This document shows, in pieces, positions 1-9,644 of a stretch of 64,000 nucleotides of DNA. Position 1 is the first letter of the stretch; every line of letters starts with the position of its first letter. Source of the DNA: Anaerosolibacter carboniphilus (GTDB taxonomy: Bacteria > Bacillota > Clostridia > Peptostreptococcales > Thermotaleaceae). The notes beneath the pieces were generated by a model, which had not been told where the DNA came from, did not search any database, and saw only the letters and a list, made by a program, of their open reading frames with translations. Both the position numbers and the translations under genes were made by a program. The DNA is taken from contig NZ_JACHEN010000020.1 of the NCBI RefSeq assembly GCF_014205875.1, positions 36,265 through 100,264 on the forward strand, written 5' to 3'.

Positions 1-83
1 TCAGTGATCGACCCGTTCTTTAGCAAATCATCACAAAGACTAATAAATCTCTCAATGACATCCATTAGTTGTTTTTCTTCCAT
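1..83 (-). CDS. Small acidic protein, N-terminal part (runs off window)
   Basis: The reading frame starts at an ATG at 83 behind a GGGGG ribosome site and leaves the window after 27 residues. The visible part pairs well with the 67-residue protein at 31746-31949: both share the pattern L-[MI]-D-[VL]-I-x2-F-I-x2-x-D-x-L-L-x2-G-x-I-T. This makes it a likely paralogue of that small family. Function unknown; no membrane segment or metal motif is visible. It lies just downstream of the LiaF-like/PspC pair on the same strand. Confidence 0.6.
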   Translation of the reverse strand, partial: MEEKQLMDVIERFISLCDDLLKNGSIT

Positions 84-185
84 ATTTTTCCCCCTCACTG
101 TATTTCTTCACGTTTTTTAACATTAGTAGATTATACGCCAGTGAAAGAGAAAATATACCTTATTTATGGATAAACTTTGTTTTTT

Positions 186-515
186 TTACATCTTTCGCAT
201 TATACAAGACACTTTGGTTCCTGGCTCATTGGCAATCCTAACATTTTGACCATTTTGATTTTCCAATTGCCCAATCCTTTGCCCTTGGAAGAATCCATAA
301 CCAATCAATACAAGGAAAAATAATATCCATGTCACCATTGGTAAAAAAGTATTCTTTTTGAAAATCAAGTTTAAGCCGACTACCACAAAAACTAAAGGCC
401 ACAAATCATTAATTCCATCCCACAAAGACCAAGTGATAAAACCTAGGTTTTCCATCATCCAGAATATGCCCAGTAGGATAAGAATAACCCCTGCACCGAT
501 ATTCTTGTTTTTCAT
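186..515 (-). CDS. LiaI/LiaF-like membrane protein, probably shortened
   Basis: A 109-residue protein starting at the ATG at 515, with ribosome site GGGAGAG seven bases upstream. The N-terminal half holds three or four short hydrophobic segments with the GxxLILLGIFWMMENLG and LWPLVFVVVGLNLIF features of the LiaI-LiaF-like transmembrane region. Proteins of the LiaF type usually continue for another 100-150 residues as a soluble C-terminal domain; here the frame stops at about residue 109 after a short polar tail. It is one base from the PspC-domain gene upstream and surely co-transcribed with it. Expected role by family: membrane sensor of envelope stress. The missing C-terminal domain suggests truncation or a minimal version. 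Confidence 0.65.
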   Translation of the reverse strand: MKNKNIGAGVILILLGIFWMMENLGFITWSLWDGINDLWPLVFVVVGLNLIFKKNTFLPMVTWILFFLVLIGYGFFQGQRIGQLENQNGQNVRIANEPGTKVSCIMRKM

Positions 516-516
516 C

Positions 517-939
517 TTATTTCTCTCCCTTTCCCTTATAGATAATATAGATACCCCCGCCAATTAACAACAGTGGCCATAATCTTCCTATATCTATCCA
601 ATGGAAAAACTGCTTTGAAAAAAAGACAACACCTAGAACAATCAGTAAGACACCTGCCAGGGTTCTATTCTTTTGACTTATCTCCTGTTGTGAATGGTTT
701 TCTCCATCAAACATAGATGTCTGCTCCTCGGCATGGTCCGCAATTCCAAAATGGTAGGGATTCTCTGGAATAATAATAATACTGACTAGATAAGCGATAA
801 ATCCGATACCTCCTGGCACTGTAATAAGAACCCACAGCAATCGAATGAGGGTTGGATCTAAATCTAAATATTCGGCAATACCGCCGCATACTCCACTGAT
901 CACACGATTTTTTTTTGATCGATATAATTGTTTTGTCAT
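517..939 (-). CDS. PspC domain membrane protein
   Basis: 140 residues from the ATG at 939 (ribosome site AAGGAG). Residues 1-60 are a typical PspC domain: a basic LYRSKKNRVISGVCGGIAEY start, LDPTLIRLLWV, then a hydrophobic helix ending in IIIIPENP. Residues 90-135 carry two further helices of the LiaI/LiaF membrane-region type (GVLLIVLGVVFF, LWPLLLIGGGIYIIY). PspC-domain proteins sit in the cytoplasmic membrane and take part in envelope-stress signalling. The gene leads a two-gene operon with the LiaF-like gene one base downstream. Confidence 0.85.
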   Translation of the reverse strand: MTKQLYRSKKNRVISGVCGGIAEYLDLDPTLIRLLWVLITVPGGIGFIAYLVSIIIIPENPYHFGIADHAEEQTSMFDGENHSQQEISQKNRTLAGVLLIVLGVVFFSKQFFHWIDIGRLWPLLLIGGGIYIIYKGKGEK

Positions 940-1117
940 TTTGCCTCTCCTTTCTTCCATTTGAAAATCCTAATAAATTCCCCGCATAAATATCTTTCAT
1001 AATGTACTACGATAAAAAATCACAAAGGTATGCTGTCAGTAGTTTTTTAGAAACGAATGATATCGATTTTCAAATATAGGTAATTTCATTGGCTAACTAC
1101 ACTTTCAGATTAAATAA

Positions 1118-1148
1118 AATACACCAGCGATCAATCAACTGGTGTATT
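1118..1148 (-). terminator. Hairpin terminator downstream of VanW gene
   Basis: Ten-base inverted repeat AATACACCAG / CTGGTGTATT with an 11-base loop, just past the stop of the VanW gene. Confidence 0.7.
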
Positions 1149-1156
1149 CCAATGAT

Positions 1157-2530
1157 TTAGTCATTCATTTGCTTTTCTTTGGTGCCTACTTTAATTATTT
1201 TGGAAGTAGCCATATAATTATCTGTACTCATCGTCTTCACGCCTGCTAGGCTACCATCTATATATACCTCTTTGATGAGCTTTGACTTATAGCCTACATG
1301 CCCTGGATCTGTCACTTTTCTTTCACCGATAACCATTGTCTCATCCTCAATTTCTTTTATAGGCGCTGGTATTGAAGCAATCGTTTGAGATATTAGCTTT
1401 ACTTCTTTGTTATCCGCTGTACTAAACAATTCAAAAATGATCTGGTTTCCTCTTATTTCACCGTGAATAAAAATGTTATGCGGTGTATTGTTTACAAATC
1501 TAAAATCCTTAGATCCCCAAGATACTGCGGCATCACGACTTAAAGGTACATAGGGAACTGTAAGACTATGAGGATGTCTCTCCTGAATTTCTAAATCAAA
1601 TAGTAATGCCGCATTATACAAGGTCGTTGATACTTGACAGATTCCCCCGCCTAATCCAGTTTTCACTTGTCCATTGACATAGATCCCAGCCTCTTGATAC
1701 CCATTTTCGATAGTCCTTTTACCGACGATCTGATTGAAAGAGAATTCTTGTCCCGGTACCAATACAGTTCCATCAATTGTCTTTACCGCTTTTTTCAAAT
1801 TGTTTGTTCTTGTTCGATTATTTGGGTCAAAGGTAGTGCTGAAAACAGACACCCGTTCTTTCACCCCACCCTGTTCCAACTGGCTCTTTGAAATTTCTGG
1901 TGGAATTTCTTTTAATGGTATCTCAGCATGAATTTCTTTTTCAATCAAAGAGGGATCTATCATCTCAAAAAGCTCTTCTTTATCCAAACTGTAGCCAGAC
2001 GCTCCTCCTATGATGATAATCTTTCCATTCTCGTACTTGTACTGAGCATTTTGGGGTTGTCCCAATTCTATTTGATCAAAATAGTCTAGTGCTTCAATAA
2101 ACTTGGCTTCATCCTTTGTATACGCAACCCTATATGCTTTACCTTGTTTCTTGATTTCATTATATGCTTTAATCTTTTCAATCAGCGTTAATTCATTTTC
2201 AACAATATACCTAATTTCATCAAGTATTTCTAATTTGTTTGTTCCGTAACCCAACATGCTTAATTCGTATTCCTTTTGATAGATTTTATCTGCATCGCTA
2301 AACACAACAATAATTTTTTTATCCATCATCTCTCTTTCAATCTCATTTAAAATCTCTTGAACTTCCTGAATGTCTTTTTTCCCTATAGAGAGATCATTAA
2401 GCATCACATTCTGGGGAAGTATTTTGTATATCTTTCCAACACTATTAATGCCAAAAGCAACAACGGGTGTTGCAAATATAATTACAATGATTGCAGTAAT
2501 AAAAATTTTAAATTTAAAGACCTTTCGCAT
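1157..2530 (-). CDS. VanW family protein with G5-like C-terminus
   Basis: 457 residues from the ATG at 2530, which follows GGAGGTGA. An N-terminal membrane segment (about residues 7-27) anchors a long extracytoplasmic part with two peptidoglycan-binding-4-like stretches (about 40-200). The VanW core follows at about 225-350, with the diagnostic FSFNQIVGKRTIENGYQEA and GGGICQVSTTLYNAAL motifs. The last 80 residues resemble a G5 domain. VanW proteins are widespread cell-surface proteins of clostridia; their biochemical role is unknown and they are not by themselves vancomycin-resistance determinants. Single-gene unit ended by the hairpin at 1118. Confidence 0.88.
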   Translation of the reverse strand: MRKVFKFKIFITAIIVIIFATPVVAFGINSVGKIYKILPQNVMLNDLSIGKKDIQEVQEILNEIEREMMDKKIIVVFSDADKIYQKEYELSMLGYGTNKLEILDEIRYIVENELTLIEKIKAYNEIKKQGKAYRVAYTKDEAKFIEALDYFDQIELGQPQNAQYKYENGKIIIIGGASGYSLDKEELFEMIDPSLIEKEIHAEIPLKEIPPEISKSQLEQGGVKERVSVFSTTFDPNNRTRTNNLKKAVKTIDGTVLVPGQEFSFNQIVGKRTIENGYQEAGIYVNGQVKTGLGGGICQVSTTLYNAALLFDLEIQERHPHSLTVPYVPLSRDAAVSWGSKDFRFVNNTPHNIFIHGEIRGNQIIFELFSTADNKEVKLISQTIASIPAPIKEIEDETMVIGERKVTDPGHVGYKSKLIKEVYIDGSLAGVKTMSTDNYMATSKIIKVGTKEKQMND

Positions 2531-2715
2531 ACATTTCACCTCCAAATATAATTTTATCTGTAGCTGGATCTCACTAAATAATAAGTTTATATCACTAGTA
2601 TTAAAGGGGTAGCTTCTAACTACTTAAGTATTAGACATATTTTTTTATAAAAAGTTTCATACTAAATCCTTCCTTTTATTTGAATATAAACTAGGAATAT
2701 CCATATCATCTTGAA

Positions 2716-2750
2716 CAAAAAGATCCTTAGTAAATCTTAAGGATCTTTTT
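2716..2750 (-). terminator. Terminator of the ZIP transporter gene
   Basis: Perfect inverted repeat AAAAAGATCCTTAG / CTTAAGGATCTTTTT-type, five-base loop, with T runs on both sides; can work in both directions. Confidence 0.8.
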
Positions 2751-2775
2751 GTCTCTTATTATCACATTTTTAAAA

Positions 2776-3585
2776 CTATCCTAATGCCACGTCCAATGTC
2801 ATCATCACTGCAAACCCTAACATGGCGCCCATGGTTGCAATATCTGTGTTCTTCTCCATCTGGGACTCAGGTATTAATTCCTCTACAACGACAAAAATCA
2901 TCGCGCCTGCTGCAAAGGATAGGGCATAGGGCAAAATCGGCTTCATCATCATGACGGCGGCGGCTCCGATGACGCCCGCTATAGGCTCTACTATTCCAGA
3001 CATCTGTCCATACCAAAAACTCTTCCACCTTGAAAAACCCTCCCTTCGCAGAGGAACAGATACAGAAGTTCCCTCAGGAAAGTTTTGAAGTCCAATTCCT
3101 ACTGCCAATGCAACAGCACCTGCCAAGGATGCAGAAGGAAGCCCAGCTTTCAATGCACCAAATGCTACACCTACAGCCAATCCCTCTGGTATATTGTGTA
3201 GCGTTATAGCCAAAACCAATAAAACACTTCTATGCCAGCTGGTTTGAATTCCTTCACTTTCCTCCCTTGGAAATCCGGGATGAAGATGGGGTAAAAATTT
3301 ATCGATCATGCGAAGAAACATGCCTCCCATCAAGAAACCAATCAATGGTGGAACCCATGGAGTAATCCCTGCTGCTTCTGACATTTCAATAGATGGCGCC
3401 AACAAAGACCAAAAGCTTGCTGCAATCATAACGCCTGCTGCAAACCCTAACATCACATCCAGGACCTTTCGTTTTACAGTTTTAAACACAAAAACAACTG
3501 CCGCCCCTAGAGCTGTAACAAACCATGTAAAGCAAGTCGCTAAAAAAGCTTGATATATGGGGTCAAGCTGAATAAACCATGCCAT
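2776..3585 (-). CDS. ZIP family metal transporter
   Basis: 269 residues; the ATG at 3585 is preferred over the TTG six bases upstream, both behind GGAGG. About eight membrane helices. The ZIP signature is present: helix IV contains [17 protein letters not shown] (HNxPEG) and helix V contains [21 protein letters not shown] (QNxPEG), the pair that forms the binuclear metal site. The variable loop has a short histidine-containing stretch ([13 protein letters not shown]). The family imports zinc, iron or manganese into the cytoplasm; the exact metal cannot be read from sequence. Monocistronic. Confidence 0.92.
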   Translation of the reverse strand: MAWFIQLDPIYQAFLATCFTWFVTALGAAVVFVFKTVKRKVLDVMLGFAAGVMIAASFWSLLAPSIEMSEAAGITPWVPPLIGFLMGGMFLRMIDKFLPHLHPGFPREESEGIQTSWHRSVLLVLAITLHNIPEGLAVGVAFGALKAGLPSASLAGAVALAVGIGLQNFPEGTSVSVPLRREGFSRWKSFWYGQMSGIVEPIAGVIGAAAVMMMKPILPYALSFAAGAMIFVVVEELIPESQMEKNTDIATMGAMLGFAVMMTLDVALG

Positions 3586-3804
3586 AATCAAAGTACCTCC
3601 TCCCTAAAAGTTAGCCATAGCTAATAAATCATTCGCTCAATCTCATCATATGCCATGCCAAAAATATGGTTACATGAGATTTATATAAGAACTATGATTT
3701 CTCACTAAGGGATCCTCTTTGGGTCGAGTAACCATTATTCTTTTCCTGAATATAATGAAACTATATATCTAAATCTTAATCATTAGTTAATGGAGGGATT
3801 TTTT

Positions 3805-4809
3805 GTGAAAAACTTTAAAGCGATTGCTTTACTGTTAATCTTCGTAATGCTTCTTTCTGTTGCATTAACAGGCTGCGGTGAGAAGGCGTTGACGAAGGTT
3901 AGGTTATCGGAAGTAACTCACTCTGTATTCTATGCGCCTCAATATGTAGCCATCTCCGAAGGATTCTTTAAAGAAGAAGGACTTGAGGTTGAATTGATCA
4001 ATGGGCAAGGCGCAGACAAGGTAATGACGGCTCTACTATCTGATCAGGTAGAAATCGGTTTTATGGGTCCTGAAGCTTCCGTCTATGTGTATAACCAAGG
4101 CAAAGAGGACTATGCAGTTAACTTCGCTCAACTCACCCAAAGAGACGGTTCCTTCCTAGTGGCAAGAGAATCCATGCCTAGCTTTAGCTTTGAAGCATTA
4201 AGAGGCAAAAACGTTATTGGTGGAAGAAAAGGCGGTATGCCTGAAATGACCTTTGAATATGTATTGAGACAGCATGGCATCGAGCCAGGAAAAGATGTAA
4301 ATGTAAGAACAGATATACAATTTGCAGTGATGGCAGGCGCCTTTACTGGCGGTGAGGGAGATTTTGTCACATTGTTCGAACCCGTAGCTTCCTCCCTTGA
4401 AAAAGAGGGAAAGGGCTATATCGTCGCATCCATAGGTGCAGAAGCTGGATATATCCCCTATACATGTTATTCAGCTAAGAAAAGTTATATCGAGAAAAAT
4501 CCAGAAGTCCTTCAAAAATTTACAAACGCTATTTATAAAGGCATGAAATGGGTAGAGACCCATAGTGCTGCAGAAATTGCACAATCCATTGCACCACAAT
4601 TCCCTGATTCAGATATGGAAATTCTAGTAAAGGTTGCTGAAAGATATAAGAACCAGGATACTTGGAAACCTGACCTTGTATTGACCGAAGATGGATTAAA
4701 CCATATGATGGATATTATTCAAGCAGCAGGCGAACTGGATAAGAGGGCGCCTTATGATAAGATTGTAACAACCAAATTTGCTGAAGAAGCAATGAAAACT
4801 ATTAAATAA
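3805..4809 (+). CDS. ABC transporter substrate-binding lipoprotein (NMT1/SsuA/TauA type)
   Basis: 334 residues from a GTG at 3805; the GGAGGG overlapping an upstream ATG at 3790 is better read as its ribosome site. Lipoprotein signal with lipobox ALTGC. The mature part is a periplasmic-binding fold of the NMT1/SsuA/ThiY superfamily: VFYAPQYVAISEGFFKEEGL opens it and KVMTALLSDQVEIGFMGPE follows. Relatives bind sulfonates, nitrate, taurine or pyrimidine precursors. The usual ATPase and permease neighbours are absent: a hairpin closes the gene directly. Fragments of a matching ATPase and permease lie at 37168 and 63076-63769, so the transporter appears broken up. Confidence 0.85.
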   Translation: MKNFKAIALLLIFVMLLSVALTGCGEKALTKVRLSEVTHSVFYAPQYVAISEGFFKEEGLEVELINGQGADKVMTALLSDQVEIGFMGPEASVYVYNQGKEDYAVNFAQLTQRDGSFLVARESMPSFSFEALRGKNVIGGRKGGMPEMTFEYVLRQHGIEPGKDVNVRTDIQFAVMAGAFTGGEGDFVTLFEPVASSLEKEGKGYIVASIGAEAGYIPYTCYSAKKSYIEKNPEVLQKFTNAIYKGMKWVETHSAAEIAQSIAPQFPDSDMEILVKVAERYKNQDTWKPDLVLTEDGLNHMMDIIQAAGELDKRAPYDKIVTTKFAEEAMKTIK

Positions 4810-4826
4810 TCTTAAAATATTACCAC

Positions 4827-4866
4827 ATAAATATGGCTTACTTCTTCGGAAGTAAGCCATATTTAT
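4827..4866 (+). terminator. Terminator of substrate-binding protein gene
   Basis: Perfect 18-base stem closed by a TTCG tetraloop (GGCTTACTTC-TTCG-GAAGTAAGCC core), 18 bases after the stop codon. Confidence 0.85.
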
Positions 4867-5086
4867 TGACGGATATATACAATTCATCTTTTTGAACAAA
4901 ACGAGTGAAATGATTACTGCCTTATTCTTTTTTCTCTTATTTCACCAGCAATATAAATTCTAGCACAGCACCTCCTTACACAAGTAATAGCGATTGGAAG
5001 CATTAAAAGTTCATTTTCTATCTTAATTTTTTCCTAAGTAATATGATATGCTATGTATAGAGTTTAATGAGGTGAGGTTATTATAG

Positions 5087-6316
5087 ATGAAAATTGGTGA
5101 GTTTGCAAAAAAACACAATGTATCTGTCGATAGGATTCGTCATTATATGGATTTAGAACTCCTTCTGCCGCAAAAGCTTGGAGGTCATTATTCTTTTACG
5201 AAGGAAGATAGCACAAATCTTGTGGAGATATTGGAATTAAAAAAGATGAATTTCTCCCTAACAGAAATACAGCAGCTATTTGCATATAAGCGTCTTACAG
5301 CGATGAAAACCAATGAGGATCAACTGCATTTTAAAAGATTTTTGGAAACCAAGAAAAATGCATTGCTTCTTCAGCAGATAGATTTGGAAAAAACTATACA
5401 GTATCTGCAAGAAAAAATAGAAGATATCCAGTTTGAAGATGCTTTACCCCATGGAATCCTTGGCATTCCCCTTTCCTTTATTCCTTCTATCTATTGTCCT
5501 TTATGCAATAAATCATTGCTGCTTATTGGCGGTCGCATTGAGAACAACATGCTCATTGAGGGGAGCTTTCAATGTGACTGTGGTTATTCTGCCAAAGTGG
5601 CCAAGGGCATCTTGATATCCTTGGATCATGAAGATATCGGTAAGATAACTCCCATTGATCAATCTTATACCACTTTGGATTATGTAATGAATACCTCTAC
5701 AAAATTTATAAACTTTATGTATAGAGCAATTAATACGGTAAAAGAAGCTCTAAAAAATGAAAACTTAGCGAATTCTGTTATATTAGAGCTTGGGACTGGA
5801 TCTGGTATCTTTCTTCGGCAAATATTGGAGCAGCTACCAGTAAACACCTTCTATATCATCACAGATCATGATTTGAAAAGAATACAAGGTGTAAAAAACT
5901 ATCTACAGCGGGAATCCATTCATAAGAATTTTGTGTTTTTATGCACGGATTTTGAAAAACTTCCCCTGGCCAGTGCTTCTATTGACTATGCCATCGATTA
6001 TTGGGGTTCCGTCACCTATAATCCCAAAGCCACTAAGTTTCTGCCCGATGTTTTAGCTCCAAAGATAAAGCAAAATGGAAAATATCTAGGTATATTTGTT
6101 TGCTTTAACAAACTATCTCAACGATTGAAGCAGCTTCCTGAAGAAAATCGTTGTTTCTATCGATCAGTCTATCTACAGAGCTTATTTGAAAAGTCTCACT
6201 ATAAAACTTTAGAGTACAAAGAATTGGGATCTATTGATGAGGCTGGGATCTATGAGCCTCTCATTGATGGGGGTTCCGTATCTGAACTCTATTGGTGTGG
6301 AGAGAAACGACGTTAA
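5087..6316 (+). CDS. MerR-type regulator fused to a SAM methyltransferase
   Basis: 409 residues. Residues 1-70 are a MerR DNA-binding domain (MKIGEFAKKHNVSVDRIRHY, then a wing with GGHYSFTKED), followed by a coiled-coil-like helix to about 120. From about residue 135 there is a zinc-knuckle-like stretch (CPLCNKSL, then CDCGYSAKVAKG) that recalls the zinc finger of RlmA-type rRNA methyltransferases, and from about 225 a class I SAM-binding motif (ILELGTGSGIFLRQIL). The methyltransferase half ends near the C-terminus. The next gene, 140 bases on, is an MFS exporter, so control of or partnership in drug resistance is plausible (inference). The substrate of the methyltransferase is not visible. 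Confidence 0.8.
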   Translation: MKIGEFAKKHNVSVDRIRHYMDLELLLPQKLGGHYSFTKEDSTNLVEILELKKMNFSLTEIQQLFAYKRLTAMKTNEDQLHFKRFLETKKNALLLQQIDLEKTIQYLQEKIEDIQFEDALPHGILGIPLSFIPSIYCPLCNKSLLLIGGRIENNMLIEGSFQCDCGYSAKVAKGILISLDHEDIGKITPIDQSYTTLDYVMNTSTKFINFMYRAINTVKEALKNENLANSVILELGTGSGIFLRQILEQLPVNTFYIITDHDLKRIQGVKNYLQRESIHKNFVFLCTDFEKLPLASASIDYAIDYWGSVTYNPKATKFLPDVLAPKIKQNGKYLGIFVCFNKLSQRLKQLPEENRCFYRSVYLQSLFEKSHYKTLEYKELGSIDEAGIYEPLIDGGSVSELYWCGEKRR

Positions 6317-6317
6317 G

Positions 6318-6344
6318 AACATGGGGTCAACCCCATGTTTTTAT
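6318..6344 (+). terminator. Terminator of MerR-methyltransferase gene
   Basis: AACATGGGG-tcaa-CCCCATGTT stem followed by a T run, two bases after the stop. Confidence 0.8.
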
Positions 6345-6456
6345 TATATCATTGCCTAATTTCCGTTTTTCTTGTATTGACCTTGGGAGAACCCCATCCT
6401 TTAAAATAAAAGAAACAACACCTTATGGTGAAAAAACATAAAGGATGGTAATTGCC

Positions 6457-7746
6457 ATGATGTCCACATTGAAAAATAAAAATTTTTCATTAATATTATC
6501 AGGTAAACTAGTCTCTCTTCTTGGAAATGCCATTTATCACATTAGCCTCATCTGGTACGTCCTCTCATTGCCAGGAGAACAGAATGGAAAAATGCTCACT
6601 TGGATTATGGTATTGGGCCTCGCTCCTGCCGTAGCATTTGGAGGATTTATAGGAGGATTTGTTGATCGATATGACAAAAAGAAACTCATTGTGCGCTCTG
6701 ATATCCTATCGGGTATTACGGTGTTACTCTTGGCTTTCTTAATGGATCAACAGCTTTTAAAACCAATACATTTGCTCATAGCCACCTGTATTCTGTCCAT
6801 CTCAACTTCGACCCTATCTATTGCAGTGAGGAGCATCATTCCTGAAATATTGACGGAGGGCGAGCTACAGGCAGCCAATGCCTCCAATCAATTTATTGAG
6901 CGTCTCACCAGTTTATTGGGTCTTTTATTTGGTGGTATCCTTATATCCTTTTTAAGCGTAAACACTATATTTCTTCTCAATGGAATATCCTTCTTGATCT
7001 CAGCTATTTGTGAAATGTTCATCCAATATGCATCAAAGGCCAACCTTGAGTACCATACTAGGACTCACTCAGCTTTTAGGGACGATTTTCAACAAACCTT
7101 TCGCTTCTTATTTCAAAACAAAGATATCCTTACTTTAATGTTTGTCTTTACCTTTGTAAATCTATTATGGGATCCTCTCTTTATGATTGTGGTTCCCTAC
7201 GTACTGAAAACAAATTTTGCCATCACACCCATAGAATTTGGTGCCGTAGAAGCAGCATTAGGTCTAGGCTTCTGCCTAGCTGCCATCTATTTTTCAAAAC
7301 GCCCCGGTTTTCTTCAACATCATGCTGTATTATTTTATTCCATTATGGGCGTGAATACCCTTATCTCTCTTTTTGCTATCCCCATCATGTTTTATACGTT
7401 TTTTTCTAGTATAAAATATATATCTATTTACTTTGTTGTTATGCTCATGATAGCAGGTTTTTTTTCAGCTTCCCTAAATATAGCCGTTGCTACCCATTTG
7501 CAGAAAATAATCCCCCAAAATCTTCGTGGTAAGTTTTACGGAGTATCTACCAGTATCGGTCAAGGGCTTATCCCTCTATCCAGTGTGGTCATGGGAAGCT
7601 TTATCGGTAAGGTTCATTCCTATATATTCTTTGTCATCTCCTGTGCCTTGGTTTACATGGTACTCTTATTTGTTCCTGCTGTATCGCGATTGACAAAACA
7701 TTTATATGAAATAAAGCAGCATCAAGAGCCTTCCCGGTTATCCTGA
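6457..7746 (+). CDS. MFS transporter, drug/siderophore exporter type
   Basis: About 429 residues from ATG 6457 (an in-frame ATG at 6445 is closer to the AAGGATGG site and less likely). Twelve hydrophobic segments. The segment 2-3 loop has GGFIGGFVDRYDKKKL, the MFS signature motif of the EntS/multidrug class. Such proteins use the proton gradient to pump out drugs or siderophores. It lies downstream of the MerR-methyltransferase fusion but behind that gene's terminator, so it may have its own promoter or be reached by read-through. Substrate unknown. Confidence 0.85.
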   Translation: MMSTLKNKNFSLILSGKLVSLLGNAIYHISLIWYVLSLPGEQNGKMLTWIMVLGLAPAVAFGGFIGGFVDRYDKKKLIVRSDILSGITVLLLAFLMDQQLLKPIHLLIATCILSISTSTLSIAVRSIIPEILTEGELQAANASNQFIERLTSLLGLLFGGILISFLSVNTIFLLNGISFLISAICEMFIQYASKANLEYHTRTHSAFRDDFQQTFRFLFQNKDILTLMFVFTFVNLLWDPLFMIVVPYVLKTNFAITPIEFGAVEAALGLGFCLAAIYFSKRPGFLQHHAVLFYSIMGVNTLISLFAIPIMFYTFFSSIKYISIYFVVMLMIAGFFSASLNIAVATHLQKIIPQNLRGKFYGVSTSIGQGLIPLSSVVMGSFIGKVHSYIFFVISCALVYMVLLFVPAVSRLTKHLYEIKQHQEPSRLS

Positions 7747-7807
7747 GCAATAGCGAAGAATCTTACGAATTTAATATCTTTTATACAAGATTCTTCGCTT
7801 CGCTCAG
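7743..7807. repeat. Inverted-repeat element ending in GCTTCGCTCAG
   Basis: Arms AGCGAAGAATCTT (7752-7764) and AAGATTCTTCGCT (7787-7799), extended by CTGAGC / GCTCAG further out. Palindromes of this kind, with the GATTCTTCGCTTCGCTCAG end, are known dispersed elements in many Firmicutes; here it begins at the MFS stop codon and can also act as terminator. Confidence 0.55.
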
Positions 7808-7880
7808 AATAAAACTTGCATATATCTGTTGTTTGAAAAAACAATATCGCACTTTAACAGAGGGTTTCTAAAGATGGTCC

Positions 7881-7918
7881 ATGGACCTGTTTTGAAGCCC
7901 ACACCAAAACAGGTCCAT
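7881..7918. other. 14-bp perfect hairpin of unknown role
   Basis: ATGGACCTGTTTTG / CAAAACAGGTCCAT around a ten-base loop, without a T run. It sits between two other hairpins in the gap after the MFS gene. Confidence 0.5.
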
Positions 7919-7926
7919 ACTATTAT

Positions 7927-7955
7927 AAAAAGGGTGAGATCAACTCACCCTTTTT
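7927..7955 (-). terminator. Terminator of small gene at 7954
   Basis: AAAAAGGGTGAG / CTCACCCTTTTT, five-base loop; reads as a terminator on both strands and overlaps the stop codon of the minus-strand gene. Confidence 0.8.
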
Positions 7956-8130
7956 AACTCCATTTTGGTGTTCTAAAGTCACTGTCCTTTATCCGTTTTC
8001 CTTCTTCCTCGGAAACAATGTATGCAGATACACCCTGTTGATCATATTCTTTTACCTTCTTGATCGCTTCTTCCCGTGTCATTGGCTGGGAGATCGAAGC
8101 ATCTGTTCGAATAACATATTTTTTGTTCAC
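7954..8130 (-). CDS. Small conserved-looking protein (58 aa)
   Basis: GTG start at 8130 with ribosome site AGGAGG nearby; 58 residues (starts MNKKYVIRTDASISQPMT, ends DFRTPKWS). The composition is soluble, with a REEAIKKVKEYDQQG helix and a YIVSEEEG strand, similar in length and look to small clostridial proteins of unknown function. It has its own terminator and lies downstream of pepT on the same strand. Confidence 0.65.
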   Translation of the reverse strand: MNKKYVIRTDASISQPMTREEAIKKVKEYDQQGVSAYIVSEEEGKRIKDSDFRTPKWS

Positions 8131-8225
8131 AGATTATCCTCCTTCTAACATTAGGAATCTAAAAGAAATTCATTGTACTTTCTCTAGTATTCCTCAATTA
8201 TAGGAAGAAAGATTCATCTTTTGTT

Positions 8226-9449
8226 CTAGGCTTTCGTACAAAGCTCAGCAATTTTTACGATAACTTCTACGGCCTTTTCCATAGCATAAGTAGGAATATA
8301 CTCATACCTGCCATGATAATTATGACCACCTGTAAAGATATTAGGTGTAGGCAATCCCATATAGGATAACCGAGCGCCATCGGTACCCCCGCGAATAGGT
8401 ACAATGATTGGCTTTATACCCACCTCTTCCATTGCCTTATGAGCAATCTCTACCACATGTTTTGCTTCATCGATTTTTTCTTTCATGTTGTAGTATTGAT
8501 CCTTCATCTCTAATACCACCGTACCAGAACCATATTTTTCATTCAATGTATCTACAATGTTTTTCAACACCGTTTTTCTTTCCTCAAACCTGTTTTTATC
8601 AAATTCACGGATGATATAGTTCATCTTTGTATTTTCAACATTTCCTTCAATGCTATTCAAATGATAAAATCCCTCGTAGCCTTCTGTATATCCAGGTGTT
8701 TCATTTGCTGGCAGCATACTAGCCAGTTCCATCCCAATGAGGGTTGCATTCTTCATCTTATTTTTAGCAGAACCAGGGTGTACGTTTCTTCCGTGAATGA
8801 TGATTTTAGCACCCGCCGCATTAAAATTTTCATACTCCAATTCACCTATTGGCCCACCATCTACTGTATAGGCGAAAGCTGCGCCAAATTTTTTCACATC
8901 AAACCGATCTGCGCCTCTTCCAATCTCTTCATCAGGTGTAAACCCAACCTTGATCGTACCATGTTGGATCTCTGGATGCTCCATGAGATATTCCATGGCA
9001 GTAATAATTTCTGCAATGCCCGCTTTATTGTCGGCACCTAACAGTGTGGTACCATCGGTAGTAATAAGAGTTTTGCCAATATAATCATGTAGATCTGGAA
9101 AGTCCTTTGGAGAAAGAATGATATTTCCATCCCTATTTAAGACGATATCTCCACCTTCATATTGCACAAGCTGAGGCTTCACATCAGTTCCCGTCATATC
9201 TGGGCTTGTATCCATATGAGCAATAAATCCGATCACTGGCACATCCTTATCCATATTGGATGGCAATGTAGCCATGATATACCCATTTTCATCCAGATAT
9301 ACCTCCTTCAACCCAATTTCCTCCAGTTCTTTGGCCAGGTCCTTCGCCAATATCATTTGACTGGCAGAGCTTGGGCATGTATCAGATGCTTCATCGGATT
9401 TTGTATCATATTTCACATATCTCAAAAATCTCTCAACCACTTTTTCCAT
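8226..9449 (-). CDS. pepT: Peptidase T (tripeptide aminopeptidase)
   Basis: 407 residues, the usual PepT length. M20 zinc-peptidase motifs in order: HMDTSPD at about residue 79 (first metal ligand), [11 protein letters not shown] at about 140 (bridging aspartate), [10 protein letters not shown] at about 173 (catalytic Glu pair), TVDGG at about 196, and [12 protein letters not shown] followed by [10 protein letters not shown] near the C-terminus. It removes N-terminal residues from tripeptides in the cytoplasm. Single gene with its own ribosome site; no signal peptide. Confidence 0.95.
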   Translation of the reverse strand: MEKVVERFLRYVKYDTKSDEASDTCPSSASQMILAKDLAKELEEIGLKEVYLDENGYIMATLPSNMDKDVPVIGFIAHMDTSPDMTGTDVKPQLVQYEGGDIVLNRDGNIILSPKDFPDLHDYIGKTLITTDGTTLLGADNKAGIAEIITAMEYLMEHPEIQHGTIKVGFTPDEEIGRGADRFDVKKFGAAFAYTVDGGPIGELEYENFNAAGAKIIIHGRNVHPGSAKNKMKNATLIGMELASMLPANETPGYTEGYEGFYHLNSIEGNVENTKMNYIIREFDKNRFEERKTVLKNIVDTLNEKYGSGTVVLEMKDQYYNMKEKIDEAKHVVEIAHKAMEEVGIKPIIVPIRGGTDGARLSYMGLPTPNIFTGGHNYHGRYEYIPTYAMEKAVEVIVKIAELCTKA

Positions 9450-9644
9450 ATTTATGACTCCCTTCCTTATATTCCCTATCTATTGTAACACTTTTATCGT
9501 AATTTTAGAAGATTTTACATCTCTATTGTGCGCAAAATGCCCAATGATAACCTCATTTTCAAATAAATTATGAATAGGATCCCCATACATTGAATCTCTT
9601 TATTCAGGTAATAATAGATTTAGAAAATAAGAAGGAGGCGTCCT

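Noticed and set aside
3660..3800. Possible riboswitch before the substrate-binding gene
   Set aside because: No TPP, SAM, or other known core motif could be identified.
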